Assembly (NCBI GenBank): GCA_037349315.1
Contig: JBAIAC010000158.1
Location: 1,113,743-1,177,742, forward strand
Origin: Chelydra serpentina
Lineage: Eukaryota > Chordata > Testudines > Chelydridae
Direction of reading: 5' to 3'
Length of the DNA stretch: 64,000 nt
How positions within the stretch are numbered: the stretch's first letter is position 1; each line of letters starts with the position of its first letter. The position numbers and the translations under genes are program-made. Below, piece after piece: positions 1-13,180 of the stretch. Below the pieces are notes generated by a model, which was not told the origin of the DNA, searched no databases, and was given only the letters and a program-made list of their open reading frames with translations.

Positions 1-3000
1 AATTAGATAGTTAGACAGATAATTAGATAGATAATTAGATTTATAGTTAATTAGATAGGTAGATAATTAGATGGATTATTAGATACATACATAGATAATT
101 AGATAGATAAATAGACAGCTAGATAGATAATTAGATAGATAGATAATTAGTTAATTAGATCGATAATTAGACAGATAGATAGAGAATTAGATAATTATAT
201 AGATAGATAGATAATTAGATAGACAGAAAATTAGATAATTAGAAAGATATATAATTAGATAGATAACTAGATAGACAATTATATATATAGATAGCTAGAT
301 AGATAATTCGATAGATTATTAGATAGATAGATAATTAGATATATTATTAGATAAATAAATAGATAATAAGAAAGATAAATAGATAGCTAGATAGATAATT
401 AGATAGATAATTAGATAGATAGATAATTAGATAGATTGGTACATTCTTAGATAGATAGATAATTAGATAGATAGATAGATAATTAGATAGATAATTAGAT
501 AGATTATTAGATAAATAAATAGATAATAAGAAATATAAATAGATAGCTAGATAGATAATTAGATAGATAGATAATTATATAGATAGATAATGGGATAGAT
601 TGGTACAGTATTAGATAGATAGATAATTAGATAGATAGATAGATAATTACTTAGATAATTAGACAGATAGATAATTAGATAGATTGGTAGATTATTAGAT
701 AGATAATTAAATAGATAGAAAATTATATAATTAGAAAGATAGATAATTAGACAGATAGAGAATTAGATAGATAATTATATAAATAGATAGAGAATTAGAT
801 AGATAGATAATTAGATAATTATTAAGATAGATAATTAGATAGATAATTAGACAGCTAGATAGATAATTGGATAGATAATTAGATAGATTGGTAGATTATT
901 AGATAGAAAATTAGATAATTAGATAGATATGTTGATTATTAGATAGGTAGATAATTAGATAGATAAATAGATAGATAGATATGTACAAAGAGAGATAATT
1001 AGATAGATAATTAGATAGATATTTAGATAGCTAGATAGATAATTCGATAGATAATTAGATAGATAGACAATTAGATAGATTATTAGATAAATAAATAGAT
1101 AATAAGAAAGATAAATAGATAGCTAGATATATAATTAGATAGATAGATAAATAGATAGAAAGATTATTCGATAGATAATTAGATAGGTAGATAATTAGAT
1201 AATTAGAAAGATAGATAAATAGCTATATAATTAGACAGCTAGATAGATAATTAGATAGATAATTAGATAATTAGATAGATAATTAGATAGATAATTAGAT
1301 TAAAAGATAATTAGATAGATATATAGATAATTAGATAGATAATTAGATAATTAGATATGTAGGTAATTAGATAATTACATATTAGGTAATTAAATAGATA
1401 AATAGATAGATAGATATTTACATAGCTAGATAGACAATTAGATAGATAGCTAAATAATTAGATAGATAGAAAATTAGATAATTAGAAAGATACGTAATTA
1501 CATAGATAATTAGATAGATAGAGAGATAATTAGATAGATAGGTAGATTATTAGATAGATAGATAATTAGATAGACAATTATATATATATAGATAGCTAGA
1601 TAGATAATAAGAAAGATAAACAGATAATTAGATAGATAATTCGATAGAGTATTAGATAGATAGATAATTAGATAGATTGGTAGATAATTAGATGGATAAT
1701 GAGATAGATAGATAATTAGATAGACAATTTAGAGAGCTAGATAGATAATTCAATAGATAATTAGATAGATAAATAGATAATTAGATAGATTGGTAGATTA
1801 TTAGTTAGATGGATAATTATATAGATAGATAGATAATTAGATAGATAGAAAATTAGGTAATTAGAAAGATAGATAATTAGATAGATATTTTGATTATTAG
1901 ATAGGTAGATAATTAGATAGATAAATAGATAGATAGATAGATATTTAGAAAGAGAGATAATTCGATAGATAATTAGATAGATAGATAATTAGATAGATTA
2001 TTAGATAAAGACATAGATAATTAGATAGATAATTAGACAGATAGATAATTAGATAGATTGGTAGATCATTAGATAGATAATTAAATAGATAGAAAATTAG
2101 ATAATTAGAAAGATTGATCCTTAGATAATTAGATAGATAGATAGATAATTAGATAGATAGGTTGATTATTAGATAGGTGTATGATTAGATTGATAATTAG
2201 ATAGATAGATAATTAGATAGTTAGATAGATCATTAGATAGATAATTAGATTTATAGATAATTAGACAGATAGATAGATAATTACATCGATAATTAGAGAT
2301 GTAGGTAATTAGATAATTAAATTGTAGGTCATTAAATATATAAATAGATAGATAGATATTTAGATAGCTAGATAGATAATTAGATTGATAGATTAATAAT
2401 TAGATAGATAGAAAATTAGATAATTAGAAAGATACATAATTACATATATAATTAGATCGATAGAGAGATAAATAGATAGATAGGTAGATTATTAGCTAGA
2501 TAGATAATTAGATAGATTATTAGATAAATACAAAGATAATTAGATAGATAAATAGACAGCTAGATAGATAATTAGATAGATAGATAATTAGTTAATTAGA
2601 TCGATAATTAGGCAGATAGATAGAGAATTAGATAATTATATAGATAGATAGATAATTAGATAGACAGAAAATTAGATAATTAGAAAGATAGATAATTAGA
2701 TAGATAGATAATTAGATAGACAATTATATATATAGATAGCTAGATAGATAATTCGATAGATTATTAGATAGATAGTTAATTAGATATATTATTAGATAAA
2801 TAAATAGATAATAAGAAAGATAAATAGATAGCTAGATAGATAATTAGATAGATAGATAATTAGATAGATAGATAATGGGATAGATTGGTACAGTATTAGA
2901 TAGATAGATAATTAGATAGATAGATAGATAATTACATAGATAATTCGACAGATAGATAATTAGATAGATTGGTAGATTATTAGATAGATAATTAAATAGA

Positions 3001-4107
3001 TAGAATATTATATAATTAGAAAGATAGATAATTAGATAGAGAGAGAATTAGATAATTATTAAGATAGATAATTAGATAGATAATTAGACAGCTAGATAGA
3101 TAATTGGATAGATAATTAGATAGATTGGTAGATTATTAGATAGATAATTAGATAATTAGATAGATATGTTGATTATTAGATAGGTAGATTATTAGATAGA
3201 TAAATAGATAGATATTTACAAAGAGAGATAATTAGATAGATAATTAGATAGATATTTAGATAGCTAGATAGATAATTCGATAGATAATTCGATAGATATA
3301 TAATTAGATAGATAATTAGATAGATAGATAATTAGATAGATTGGTACATTATTAGATAGATAGATAATTATATAGATAGATAGATAATTAGATAGATAGA
3401 AAATTCGATAATGAGAAAGATAGATAATTAGATAGTTATGTTGATTATTAGATAGGTAGATAATTAGATAGATTATTAGATAAATAAATAGATAATAAGA
3501 AAGATAAATAGATAGCTAGATAGACAATTAGATAGATAATTATATAGCTAGATAGATAATTAGATAGATAGAAAATTAGATAATTAGAAAGATAGATAAA
3601 TAGCTAGATAATTAGACAGCTAGATAGATAATTAGATGGATAATTAGATAATTATTTAGATAATTAGACAGATAATTAGATTTAAAGATAATTAGATAGA
3701 TAGATAGATAATTACATAGATAATTAGATAGATAGATAATTAGAGATGTAGGTAATTAGATAATTACATATTAGGTAATTAAATAGATAAATAGATAGAT
3801 AGATATTTAAATAGCTAGATAGCTAATTAGGTAGATAGCTAAATAATTAGATAGATAGAAAATTAGATAATTAGAAAGATACATAATTACATAGATAATT
3901 AGATAGATAGAGAGATAATTAGATAGATAGGTAGATTATTAGCTAGATAGATAATTAGATAGATTATTAGATAAATACATAGATAATTAGATAGATAAAT
4001 AGACATCTAGATAGATAATTAGATAGATAGATAATTAGTTAATTAATCGATAATTAGACAGATAATTAGATAATTTTATAGATAGATAGATAATTAGATA
4101 CAGAAAA
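1..4107 (+). repeat. GATA-type AT-rich satellite array, left block A
   Basis: The stretch is made of AATT spacers between short runs of AGAT, giving loosely periodic units of 8, 12, 16 or 20 bp. It is irregular rather than a pure microsatellite. Longer patterns recur, for example a motif containing TTAATTAGATCGATAATTAG near 149, 2590 and 5364. The first ~470 bases reappear almost unchanged at about 6728-7200, so the array has higher-order structure. No gene is seen. GATA-rich (Bkm-like) satellites are known from reptile sex chromosomes, but that is only a comparison. Confidence 0.95.
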
Positions 4108-4565
4108 CCCTGCCTCCCTCTCCGCGTTGGGGCCGAAAGGCCGCGGCCCGTCAGCCTCTCCCCCCCTCCACCCATACCCCCACCCCTCGCTCGTCGAGGG
4201 GAGGGCGAGAAGGGCTGGAGCGGCGGGGGGATGGTCTTGCACGCGACCGCGACCGCCTGGCCCCTCCGAGCCAAGCGCCTGGACGTTAGCCGAGCCTTCG
4301 GGCTCGGTTGTTAAATATTTTTTTCATGTCATGTACGAAAGGGCGGGTGCCGAGGAGGGCTCTCCCCGGCTGGGCGCGACGGGCGGGCCGAAGTGTGCGG
4401 CGAGAGAAAGAGGGGACCAGCGGGGGTCCCCCTCCCCTGCTCCCGCCTCCGAAAACCGCCCCGAGGGCCGTCCCCTGCGGGGACAGCAGGCCAGGGGGAC
4501 CTGACCGGCACGGACAAGGAACCCCCCCACCGCCGGCATGGCTTTGGCCGCGTGGGGGAAGAAAA
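4108..4565. other. GC-rich island inside the satellite, origin unknown
   Basis: About 460 bases of very GC- and CpG-rich DNA lie between AT-rich satellite on both sides with sharp edges. It contains a strong hairpin around CCGAGCCTTCGGGCTCGG (near 4290) followed by an AT-rich gap of about 25 bases, and C-runs near 4160-4190. Several short open frames cross it on both strands and none resembles a known protein. The composition recalls ribosomal DNA spacers, but I recognise no rRNA core sequence, so that origin is only a guess. Confidence 0.6.
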
Positions 4566-7500
4566 AGATGAATAGATAGATATGTTGATTATTAGATAGG
4601 TAGATAATTAGATAGATAAATAGATAGATAGATATTTACAAAGAGAGATAATTAGATAGATTATTAGATTTATAGATAATTAGATAGATAGATAGATAAT
4701 TACATAGATAATTAGAGATGTAGGTAATTAGATAATTACATATTAGGTCATTAAATATATAAATAGATATTTAGATTGAAAGATAAATAATTAGATAGAT
4801 AGAAAATTAGATAATTAGAAAGATACATAATTACATAGATAATTAGATAGAGAGATAATTAGATAGGTAGATTATTAGCTAGATAGATAATTATATAGAT
4901 TATTAGATAAATACATAGCTAATAAGAAAGATAAATAGATAGCTAGATATATAATTAGATAGATAGATAAATAGATAGATAATTAGATAGGTAGATAATT
5001 AGATAATTAGTTAGATAGATAAATAGCTATATAATTAGACAGCTAGATAGATAATTAGATAGATAATTAGATAATGTAGGTAATTAGATAATTACATATT
5101 AGGTCATTAAATATATAAATAGATAGATAGATATTTAGCTAGATAGATAATTAGATTGATAGATTAATAATTAGATAGATAGAAAATTAGATAATTAGAA
5201 AGATACATAATTACATAGATAATTAGATAGATAGAGAGATAATTAGATAGATAGGTAGATTATTAGCTAGATAGATAATTAGATAGATTATTAGATAAAT
5301 ACATAGATAATGAGATAGATAAATAGACAGCTAGATATATAATTAGATAGATAGATAATTAGTTAATTAGATCGATAATTAGACAGATAGATAGAGAATT
5401 AGATAATTATATAGATAGATAGATAATTAGATAGACAGAAATTTAGATAATTAGAAAGATAGATAATTAGATAGACAATTATATATATATAGATAGCTAG
5501 ATAGATAATTCGATAGATTATTAGATAGATAGATAATTAGATATATTATTAGATAAATAAATAGATAATAAGAAAGATAAATAGATAGCTAGATAGATAA
5601 TTAGATAGATTATTAGATAAATACATAGATAATTAGATAGATTGGTACATTCTTAGATAGATAGATAATTAGATAGATAGATAGATAATTACATAGATAA
5701 TTAGATAGATAGATAATTAGATAGATAGATAATTAGATAGTTAGACAGATAATTAGATAGATAATTAGATTTATAGATAATTAGATAGATAGATAGATAA
5801 TTACATAGATAATTAGAGATGTAGGTAATTAGATAATTACATATTAGGAAATTAAATAGATAAATAGATAGATAGATATTTAGATAGCTAGATAGATAAT
5901 TAGATTGATAGAGAAATAAATAGATAGATAGAAAATTAGATAATTAGGAAGATATATAATTACATAGATAATTAGATAGAGAGAGAGATAATTAGATAGA
6001 TAGGTAGATTATTAGCTAGATAGATAATTATATACATTATTAGATAAATACATAGATAATTAGATAGATAAATAGACAGCTTGATAGATAATTAGATAGA
6101 TAGATAATCAGTTAATTAGATCGATAATTAGACAGATAATTAGATAATTATATAGATAGATAGATAATTAGATAGAAAGAAAATTAGATAATTAGAAAGA
6201 TAGATAATTAGATAGATAGATAATTAGATAGACAATTATATATATAGATAGCTAGATAGATAACTCGATAGATTATTAGATAAATAAATAGATAATAAGA
6301 AAGATAAATAGATAGCTAGATAGATAATTAGATAGATAGATAATTGATAGATTGGTACATTATTAGATAGATATATAATTACATAGATAATTAGATAGAT
6401 AGATAATTAGATAGATAGATAATTAGTTAATTAATCGATAATTAGACAGATAGAGAATTAGATAACTATATAGATAGATAATTATATAGACAGAAAATTA
6501 GATAATTAGAAAGATAGATAATTAGATAGATAGATAATTAGATAGATAATTAGATAGATAGATAATTAGATAGATTGGTAGATTATTAGATAGATAATTA
6601 AATAGATAGAAAATTAGATAATTAGAAAGATAGATCCTTAGATAATTAGATAGATAGATAGATAATTAGATAGATAGGTTGATTATTAGATAGGTATATA
6701 ATTAGATAGATAATTAGATAGATAGATAATTAGATAGTTAGACAGATAATTAGATAGATAATTAGATTTATAGTTAATTAGATAGGTAGATAATTAGATG
6801 GATTATTAGATACATACATAGATAATTAGATAGATAAATAGACAGCTAGATAGATAATTAGATAGATAGATAATTAGTTAATTAGATCGATAATTAGACA
6901 GATAGAGAATTAGATAATTATATAGATAGATAGATAATTAGATAGACAGAAAATTAGATAATTAGAAAGATATATAATTAGATAGATAACTAGATAGACA
7001 ATTATATATATAGATAGCTAGATAGATAATTCGATAGATTATTAGATAGATAGATAATTAGATATATTATTAGATAAATAAATAGATAATAAGAAAGATA
7101 AATAGATAGCTAGATAGATAATTAGATAGATAATTAGATAGATAGATAATTAGATAGATTGGTACATTCTTAGATAGATAGATAATTAGATAGATAGATA
7201 GATAATTAGATAGATAATTAGATAGATAGATAATTAGATAGATAGATAATTAGATAGATAATTAGATAGATAGATAATTAGATAGATTGGTAGATTATTA
7301 GATAGATAGATAATTAGATAGATAGAAAATTAGATAATTAGAAAGATAGATAATTAGATAGATAATTAGATAGATAGATAATTAGATAGATAGATAGATA
7401 ATTAGATAGATAGGTTGATTATTAGATAGATGGATAATTAGATAGATGGTTGGATAGATAGATGATTAGATAGATAGATAGATAGATGGATAGATAAACA

Positions 7501-9253
7501 GAGAATTAGACAGTTAATTAGATAGACAGATAATTGGATAATTAGATAGATAGTTAGCAAGATAGATAATTAGAGAGATAGATAATTAGAGAGATAGATA
7601 ATTAGATGGATAGATAATTAGATAGATAATTAGATATTTAGATAGATAAATAGTAAGATAGAAAATTAGATAATTAATAAGATAGATAATTAGATAGTTG
7701 GATAGATAATTAGATAGATAGGTTGATTATTATATAGATAGATAATTAGATAGATAATTAGATAGATAGATGATTAGATAGATAATTTGATAGATAATTA
7801 GAGAGATAGATATTAGATAGATAAATATATAATTAGATATATAATTATAGATAAGCAGATAATTAGATAGTTAATTAGATAGACAGATAATTAGATAATT
7901 AGATAGATAGATAATTAGATATATAGATAGCTAATTTGATAAACAATTAGCTAAAATGATAGCTAGCTAGATAATTAGATAGATAATTAGTTAATTAGAT
8001 CGATAATTAGAAAGACAGATAATTAGATAGATAATTAGACAGCTAGATAGATAATTAGATAGATCATTAGATAGATAGATAATTAGATAAATTGGTAGTT
8101 TATTAGATTGTTAGATAATTAAATAGATAGAAAATTAGATAATTAGAAAGATAGATCCTTAGATAATTAGATAGATAGATAGATAATTATATAGATAGAT
8201 AGATAATTATATAGATATGTAGATTATTAGATAGGTAGATAATTAGACAGATAATTAGATAATTAGATAGATAATTAGATATATAATTAGATTTATAGAT
8301 AATTAGATAGATAGATAATTAGAGATGTATGTAATTAGATAATTACATATTAGGTAATTAAATAGATAAATAGATCGATATTTAGATAGCTAGATAGATA
8401 ATTAGATAGATAGATAAAGAAGTAGATAGATAGAAAATTAGATAATTAGAAAGATACATAATTACATAGATAATTAGATAGATAGAGAGATAATTAGATA
8501 GATTATTAGATAATTAGATAAATAGACAGCTAGATAGATAAATAGATAGATAGATAATTAATTAATTAGATCGATAATTAGACAGATAGAATGAGAATTT
8601 GATAATTATATAGATAGAGAGATAATTAGAAAGATAGATAAATAGCTAGATAATTAGACAGCTAGATAGATTATTAGATAGATAATTAGATAGATAGATA
8701 ATTAGATAGATTGGTAGATAATTAGATAGACTCATAAATAATTAGATAGATAGAAAATTAGATAATTAGAAAGTTACATAATTACATAGATAATTAGATA
8801 GATAGAGAGATAATTAGATAGATAGGTAGATTATAAGCTATATAGATAATTATTAGATAAATACAGAGATAAATAGACAGCTAGATAGATAATTAGTTAG
8901 ATAGATAATTAGTTAATTAGAACGATAATTAGACAGATATATAGAGTATTAGATAATTATATAGATAGATAAATAATTAGATAGACAGAAAATTAGATAA
9001 TTAGAAACATAGATAATTAGATAGATAGATTATTAGATAGACAATTTGATAGAAATTTAGATAGCTAGATAGATAATTAGATTGATAATTAGATTGATAA
9101 TTAGATAGATTATTAGATAAATAAATGGATAATAAGAAAGATAAATAGGTAGCTAGATAGATAATTAGATAGATAGATAATTAGATAGATAGATAATTCG
9201 ATAGATAATTAGATAGGTAGATAATTAGATAGATTATTAGATAAATAAATAGA
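4566..9253 (+). repeat. GATA-type satellite array, left block B
   Basis: This is the same AATT/AGAT satellite as 1-4107 in the same orientation. It resumes directly after the GC-rich island and ends where unique sequence starts at 9254. The segment at 6728-7200 is a near copy of 1-470. No gene is seen. Confidence 0.95.
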
Positions 9254-9459
9254 TTGCCCTTCTGACTGCAGCTTGAAGGGGAGCTTCTTTTCCTTCCCCT
9301 TGCTGAGGAAGAGCAAGAGAAGAAGGAAAGCCCAGGTGGGCACAACCCCCCCTGTATTTTCCTGCTGGGGAGCCTGAAATGAGGGACTCGTGGTGGGTAG
9401 AGGTACCACGGCGTTGCGAGAAAACAGTCCACCCCTGCACACAAAGGGACCAAAGAGCA

Positions 9460-9532
9460 TGCCGAAGCCTGGGATTGAACCAGGGACCTTTAGATCTTCA
9501 GTCTAACGCTCTCCCAACTGAGCTACTTCGGC
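9460..9532 (-). tRNA. tRNA-Phe (GAA)
   Basis: Read on the minus strand this folds as a full 73-nt cloverleaf including discriminator A. The acceptor stem GCCGAAG pairs with CTTCGGC. The D arm, an anticodon loop ACTGAAGATC with GAA, and a T arm with GGTTCAATCC (B box) are all standard for vertebrate tRNA-Phe. A T4 run lies about 36 bases downstream. All stems pair, so the gene is probably functional. It delivers phenylalanine in cytosolic translation. Confidence 0.95.
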
Positions 9533-10342
9533 CCCTACAGGACACTTTTCTGGCTTGTTGCTTCTCTGTCCGGGATGTTTTTGCCAGTCATGGCACACAA
9601 AAAGGACGTCATTGCGAGCGGCCCATGGAGGGAAGATGAATTTTTTTTCCTGCCTTGCTCAGCTTGATTTGCTTCCTCACCTCATTCCTGCCTTAGTTCC
9701 TGGGTTACCTGGTGGCTGAAGGCAACTGGGGCCCAGCGGCACGGGGAGGAATTTGGGCAGCTAGACCCCACTAGCAAGACTCCTGCCGCCATTTGCCACC
9801 CCACCCCGTTGTCCCTGGTTCAGCTACTGCAGCTCAAATTCTCCAAGACTCCCCCCCGCACCCAGCTCCCACTCCTGCCATCCCCATCTGGATCCTCAAT
9901 GCCCCTCACACACTTTGTAAGAACAGGAGAATGGCAATACTGGGTCATACCAAAGGGGCTAAGGGGGGCGGCCTGCAGCCCATGACTCCATGGGGCTGGT
10001 AGGGGCTGGTACTCGCGACGCAGAGTGCTCTGAACTCTGGGGGCCAGGCCTCTGGTGCTCTGAGCACTCAGGGTGTGGGGGCCGGTGCCCTGGGTGCTGG
10101 AGCCACTGGGGGCTGCACCATGCACCCACCCGACACTCCGGGTGCTGGGGCTACTTGCCACCTACCTACCTGGCATTTCCTCTCATTTGTGAGAGTGGAT
10201 CTCAAATTGCTCATATTTGCATCCTTTTCTTTTTTTAAATCATTAAACGCAGCTATCAAATGGTAGATGTTGCAATTTCCTGAGGTTTTGAGGTGTTCCC
10301 CAGGTTTTTTAAGCACAGTCCTTTGTTTCTGGAGGGAGTCCA
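9533..10342. other. Non-coding stretch, nothing recognised
   Basis: Moderately GC-rich unique-looking DNA between tRNA-Phe and a CR1 tail. Short open frames on both strands overlap one another and none resembles a known protein. No RNA gene is seen. Confidence 0.5.
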
Positions 10343-10860
10343 CACTGATAAGGTCTCAGCTGGAGTGTTAGTCCAATCCTGGGCACCACATTTCAGGAAA
10401 GATGGGGACAAATTGGAGAAAGTGCAGAGAAGAGCAACAAAAATGATTAAGGGTCTAGAAAACGTGAGCTATGAGGGAAGATTGAAAACAATTGGGTGTG
10501 TTTAGTCTGGAGAAGAGATGACCGAGAGGGGACGTGATCACAGTTTTCAAGTACAGAAAAGGTTGTTACAAGGAGGGAGGGGACACATTATTCTTCATCT
10601 GAGGATAGGACAAGAACCAAGGGCTTAAATTGCAGCAAGGGTGGTTTAGGATGGACATCAGGAAAAACTCCCTGTCTGTCAGGGCTGTTAAGCACTGGAG
10701 TGAATTCCCCAGCGAGGTTGTAGAATCTCTGTCAGGGGAGGTTTTTAAGAGCAGGTTTGACAAACACCTGTCAGGGATGGTCTAGATTATACTTATGAGT
10801 GCAGGGGCTGGACTGGATGACCTCTCAAGGTCCCTTACAGTCCTATGGTTCTATGATTCT
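10343..10860 (+). mobile_element. CR1 LINE, 3' end fragment
   Basis: The sequence matches the end of CR1 ORF2 and its 3' tail. It starts around the phrase for 'SWAPHFRKDGDKLEKVQRRA' and passes through the CR1 block that in intact copies reads RLK..LGLF. It ends with the diagnostic GGTCCCTTACAGTCCTATGG and TTCTATGATTCT tail. The reading frame breaks after about 50 residues, so it is a dead, 5'-truncated copy, which is the usual state of CR1 insertions. Confidence 0.93.
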
Positions 10861-11124
10861 GCATATTGGAGGTTATGGGCTGGGGGTGGTTAAATCCCCC
10901 TCTCCCCCTGGCCTCATCTGATCAGATCCACGGTCCCATTAAGCCTTGTATTTCTCCTCCCCCAGCAGACATCCTGTCTGTGGGAGTGGCCAATGCCAGA
11001 AATAGTAAAGGAAACTCTAACCCTTCCCCACGGACTGCACAATGATCCTTTCCATACATTGTTACATGGGAACAGTCCCTCCTGAGCCCCCAGCCACAGA
11101 GCAGTTTGAGTCATGAAGCGTGAT

Positions 11125-11693
11125 TGTCACGGAGTATAGGGGAGTCCGGCCCTGCACCCCTCTTCCCCGGATTCACTGGGAGTCTCAGCCAGCCAGTAGA
11201 ACAGAAGGTTTAGTAGAGATGCCAGGAACACAGCCCAACCAGAGCTTGTCAGTACATCCAGGACCCCTCAGTCGGGTCCTTCCGGGGGGCAGGGAGCTTA
11301 GACCCCAGCCTGGGGCTCCCTGCATTTCGCCCCACAGCTCCAAACGGGGCAGGGAGGCCAGACCCTGTCTGCCTCTCTCCCCTCTTCTCCGGCCAGCTCC
11401 AAACTGAAAAAACTCTCCAGACCCTCCTCCCCCTTTGTCTGCTTCCCGGGCCAGGAGGTCACCTGATCCCTTTGTTCCCACACCTTCAGCTCTCACCTTT
11501 GCCGGGGGAGGGGCCAGGCCATCGCTTGCCAGGAGACAGAGCCATTCTCTGTGTCCAGGCCTCTGCCTTCTAGGGCTTTGTAACAATCATGCACCGTTGT
11601 CCCACCACCTAGATACTCAAGCCCCGCATAGGGGAAACCGAGGCACCCAAACAGTACTCAGGGAAACCTTAACAACAGTCCTAGTTCGTCACA
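11125..11693. mobile_element. Solo LTR (569 bp) with 5-bp target duplication
   Basis: The unit starts TGTCACGGAG and ends TTCGTCACA. The short inverted ends are TGTCAC...CGTCACA, the TG...CA form of retroviral and gypsy LTRs. It is flanked by GTGAT at 11120-11124 and at 11694-11698, an exact 5-bp duplication. No internal retroelement genes adjoin it, so it is a solo LTR left by recombination. The family is not identified. Confidence 0.85.
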
Positions 11694-11698
11694 GTGAT

Positions 11699-12095
11699 GG
11701 TTAGCCCTGCCCTTTAATCTCCCTGCAGATACCCCATCCAAGAGTGGGTGCCCCAGTTGTGCCAGGCACTGCGGAAACCCCGACCAAGGATGGGGGTCCT
11801 GATTCTGCAGGTGTTGTACAACTCATAGTGAGAGTGAGAGTCCTTGAGAGTCCTCCCTGCCCTATCTCTGTACATGCTTCTGTTGTGTGGTTTTGTGCTG
11901 TGTCATTGTTCCACACTTATCTGTTTTGCATAGTGTCACTCTCTGCCCTGCCACACACACTTCAGTGGGGAAGCAGTTGGCAATCTAGTAGGCTGCCCAT
12001 GGAACAATGGGACAGAGAAACCTGCATCATGTGATGCTGCACCGGCCCATGAGCCATTGCAAACCCCTCCCAAAGCCCCCTGCGGCCAGTTGCAC
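11699..12095. other. Non-coding stretch before the tRNA-Ser block
   Basis: No gene is recognised. Part of the region (from about 12030) resembles a dispersed reptile DNA-transposon-like repeat containing ATAGCTACCCACAATGCAC, which continues into the duplicated block. Confidence 0.4.
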
Positions 12096-12316
12096 AGTGG
12101 GATAGCTACCCACAATGCACTGCTCTTTGGGGCGACGCAAGAGTTGCTAGAGTGGATGCGCTCTGGTGACACAAGGGGCAGAGTGTTTAATTGAAACACT
12201 TCAACTAAAGCAGCGTAACTCTGTAGTGTGGACACAGCCTGAGAGTGAGACAAGACCGAGTTCCCCTTGACACCAAGGATGCTCAGAGACTGAAACTGAA
12301 GAATGACAAGTTCCTC

Positions 12317-12398
12317 CGTAGTTGACAGGATTCAAACCTGTGTAGGGAAACCCCAATGGATTTCGAGTCCATCGCCTTAACCACTCGGCCACAACTAC
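12317..12398 (-). tRNA. tRNA-Ser (CGA)
   Basis: Read on the minus strand this is an 82-nt tRNA with a long variable arm, as expected for serine. Acceptor GTAGTTG pairs perfectly with CAACTAC, followed by discriminator G. The anticodon loop is CTCGAAA with anticodon CGA on a perfect ATGGA/TCCAT stem. The T arm ACAGG-loop-CCTGT is perfect. The 11-nt variable arm separates serine from other classes. It looks intact and able to read UCG. It sits in a duplicated block with a degraded partner at 15932-16013. Confidence 0.95.
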
Positions 12399-12594
12399 TG
12401 GCTTCGCGCAGTTTTCTCACTACACTCTAGTTCTGTTCTCACTGAGTGATCGTTTCCAATTGTTTCCTCAGACCAGTTTCCACAACACACTCACTGCCGT
12501 GCCTTTGTGTAAGTGTGTCCATGGCTGAACAGCAAGAATTCCTGCTCATTTCCCTGCTGGCTGGAGAATGATGAGAGTGTGTTTGTGGTTAATG

Positions 12595-12784
12595 GTATCA
12601 GAGGGGGAGCCGTGTTAGTCTGGGTCTGTAGAAGCGACAAAGGGTCCTGTGGCACATTATAGACTAACAGACGTATTGAAGCATAAGCTTTCGTGGGTTC
12701 CAAAGAAGTGGGGATTCACCCACAAAGCTTATGCTTCAATACGTCTGTTAGTCTATAAGGTGCCACAGGACCCTTTGTCGCTTC
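12595..12784 (+). mobile_element. Foldback retroposon copy with 13-bp target duplication
   Basis: The 190-bp insertion starts GTATCAGAGGGGGAGCCG. It contains two near-complementary arms (12631-12698 and 12718-12784) around a 19-base loop. TTTGTGGTTAATG flanks it exactly at 12582-12594 and 12785-12797. The paralogous block at about 16185 lacks it and has the target once, confirming the boundaries. A 13-bp duplication favours LINE-type retroposition over a hAT transposon. Related unfolded copies are at 42179-42275 and 52258-52350. Confidence 0.88.
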
Positions 12785-13180
12785 TTTGTGGTTAATGACG
12801 CTGCAGTAGATTGTTGTCCATTTCCTGCCTTGATATTTCAGACAGTCCCTTTCCCGTCATATCCCCAGTACACCAGTGATTGCAATAGCAGGGGGCAGGT
12901 TTTCTCTGGGGCACTGAGCTTTGCCAGGGGGTTGGTGGCTCCTTTCTTTCCCCACCCTGGAGTAAACTCAGCTTTTTATTCCATCCCTGATGATTCATGG
13001 AATAACAACAGCAGCATGAAGAAAGGGGAGAGCGAATATCTCACTGTCAGGGATGAAGGTGGCCACGTCCCCTCTGTCTGACCATTGCAGGAGAGAAGGG
13101 TGGATGGAATTGAATGCCCTGGCTCAGACAAGAGACACAGGAAGATTTTACTGTTCATGGATCTGTGCAAAGGAAATTAT

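Larger units (their letters stand above)
12096..13180. repeat. tRNA-Ser block, copy 1 of a direct duplication
   Basis: This block matches 15718-16690 in the same orientation. Shared parts include GATAGCTACCCACAATGCAC, the tRNA-Ser, a segment around GAACAGCAAGAATTCCTGC, and a tail around CAGACAAGAGACACAGGAAG. Copy 1 carries a 190-bp foldback insertion (12595-12784) absent from copy 2. Copy 2 carries a 124-bp MITE absent here. Confidence 0.9.

Noticed and set aside
1..9253. The regular spacing suggested a CRISPR-like or other functional repeat-spacer array.
   Set aside because: Units are simple AATT/AGAT variants with no unique spacers, in a vertebrate genome. It is a satellite.
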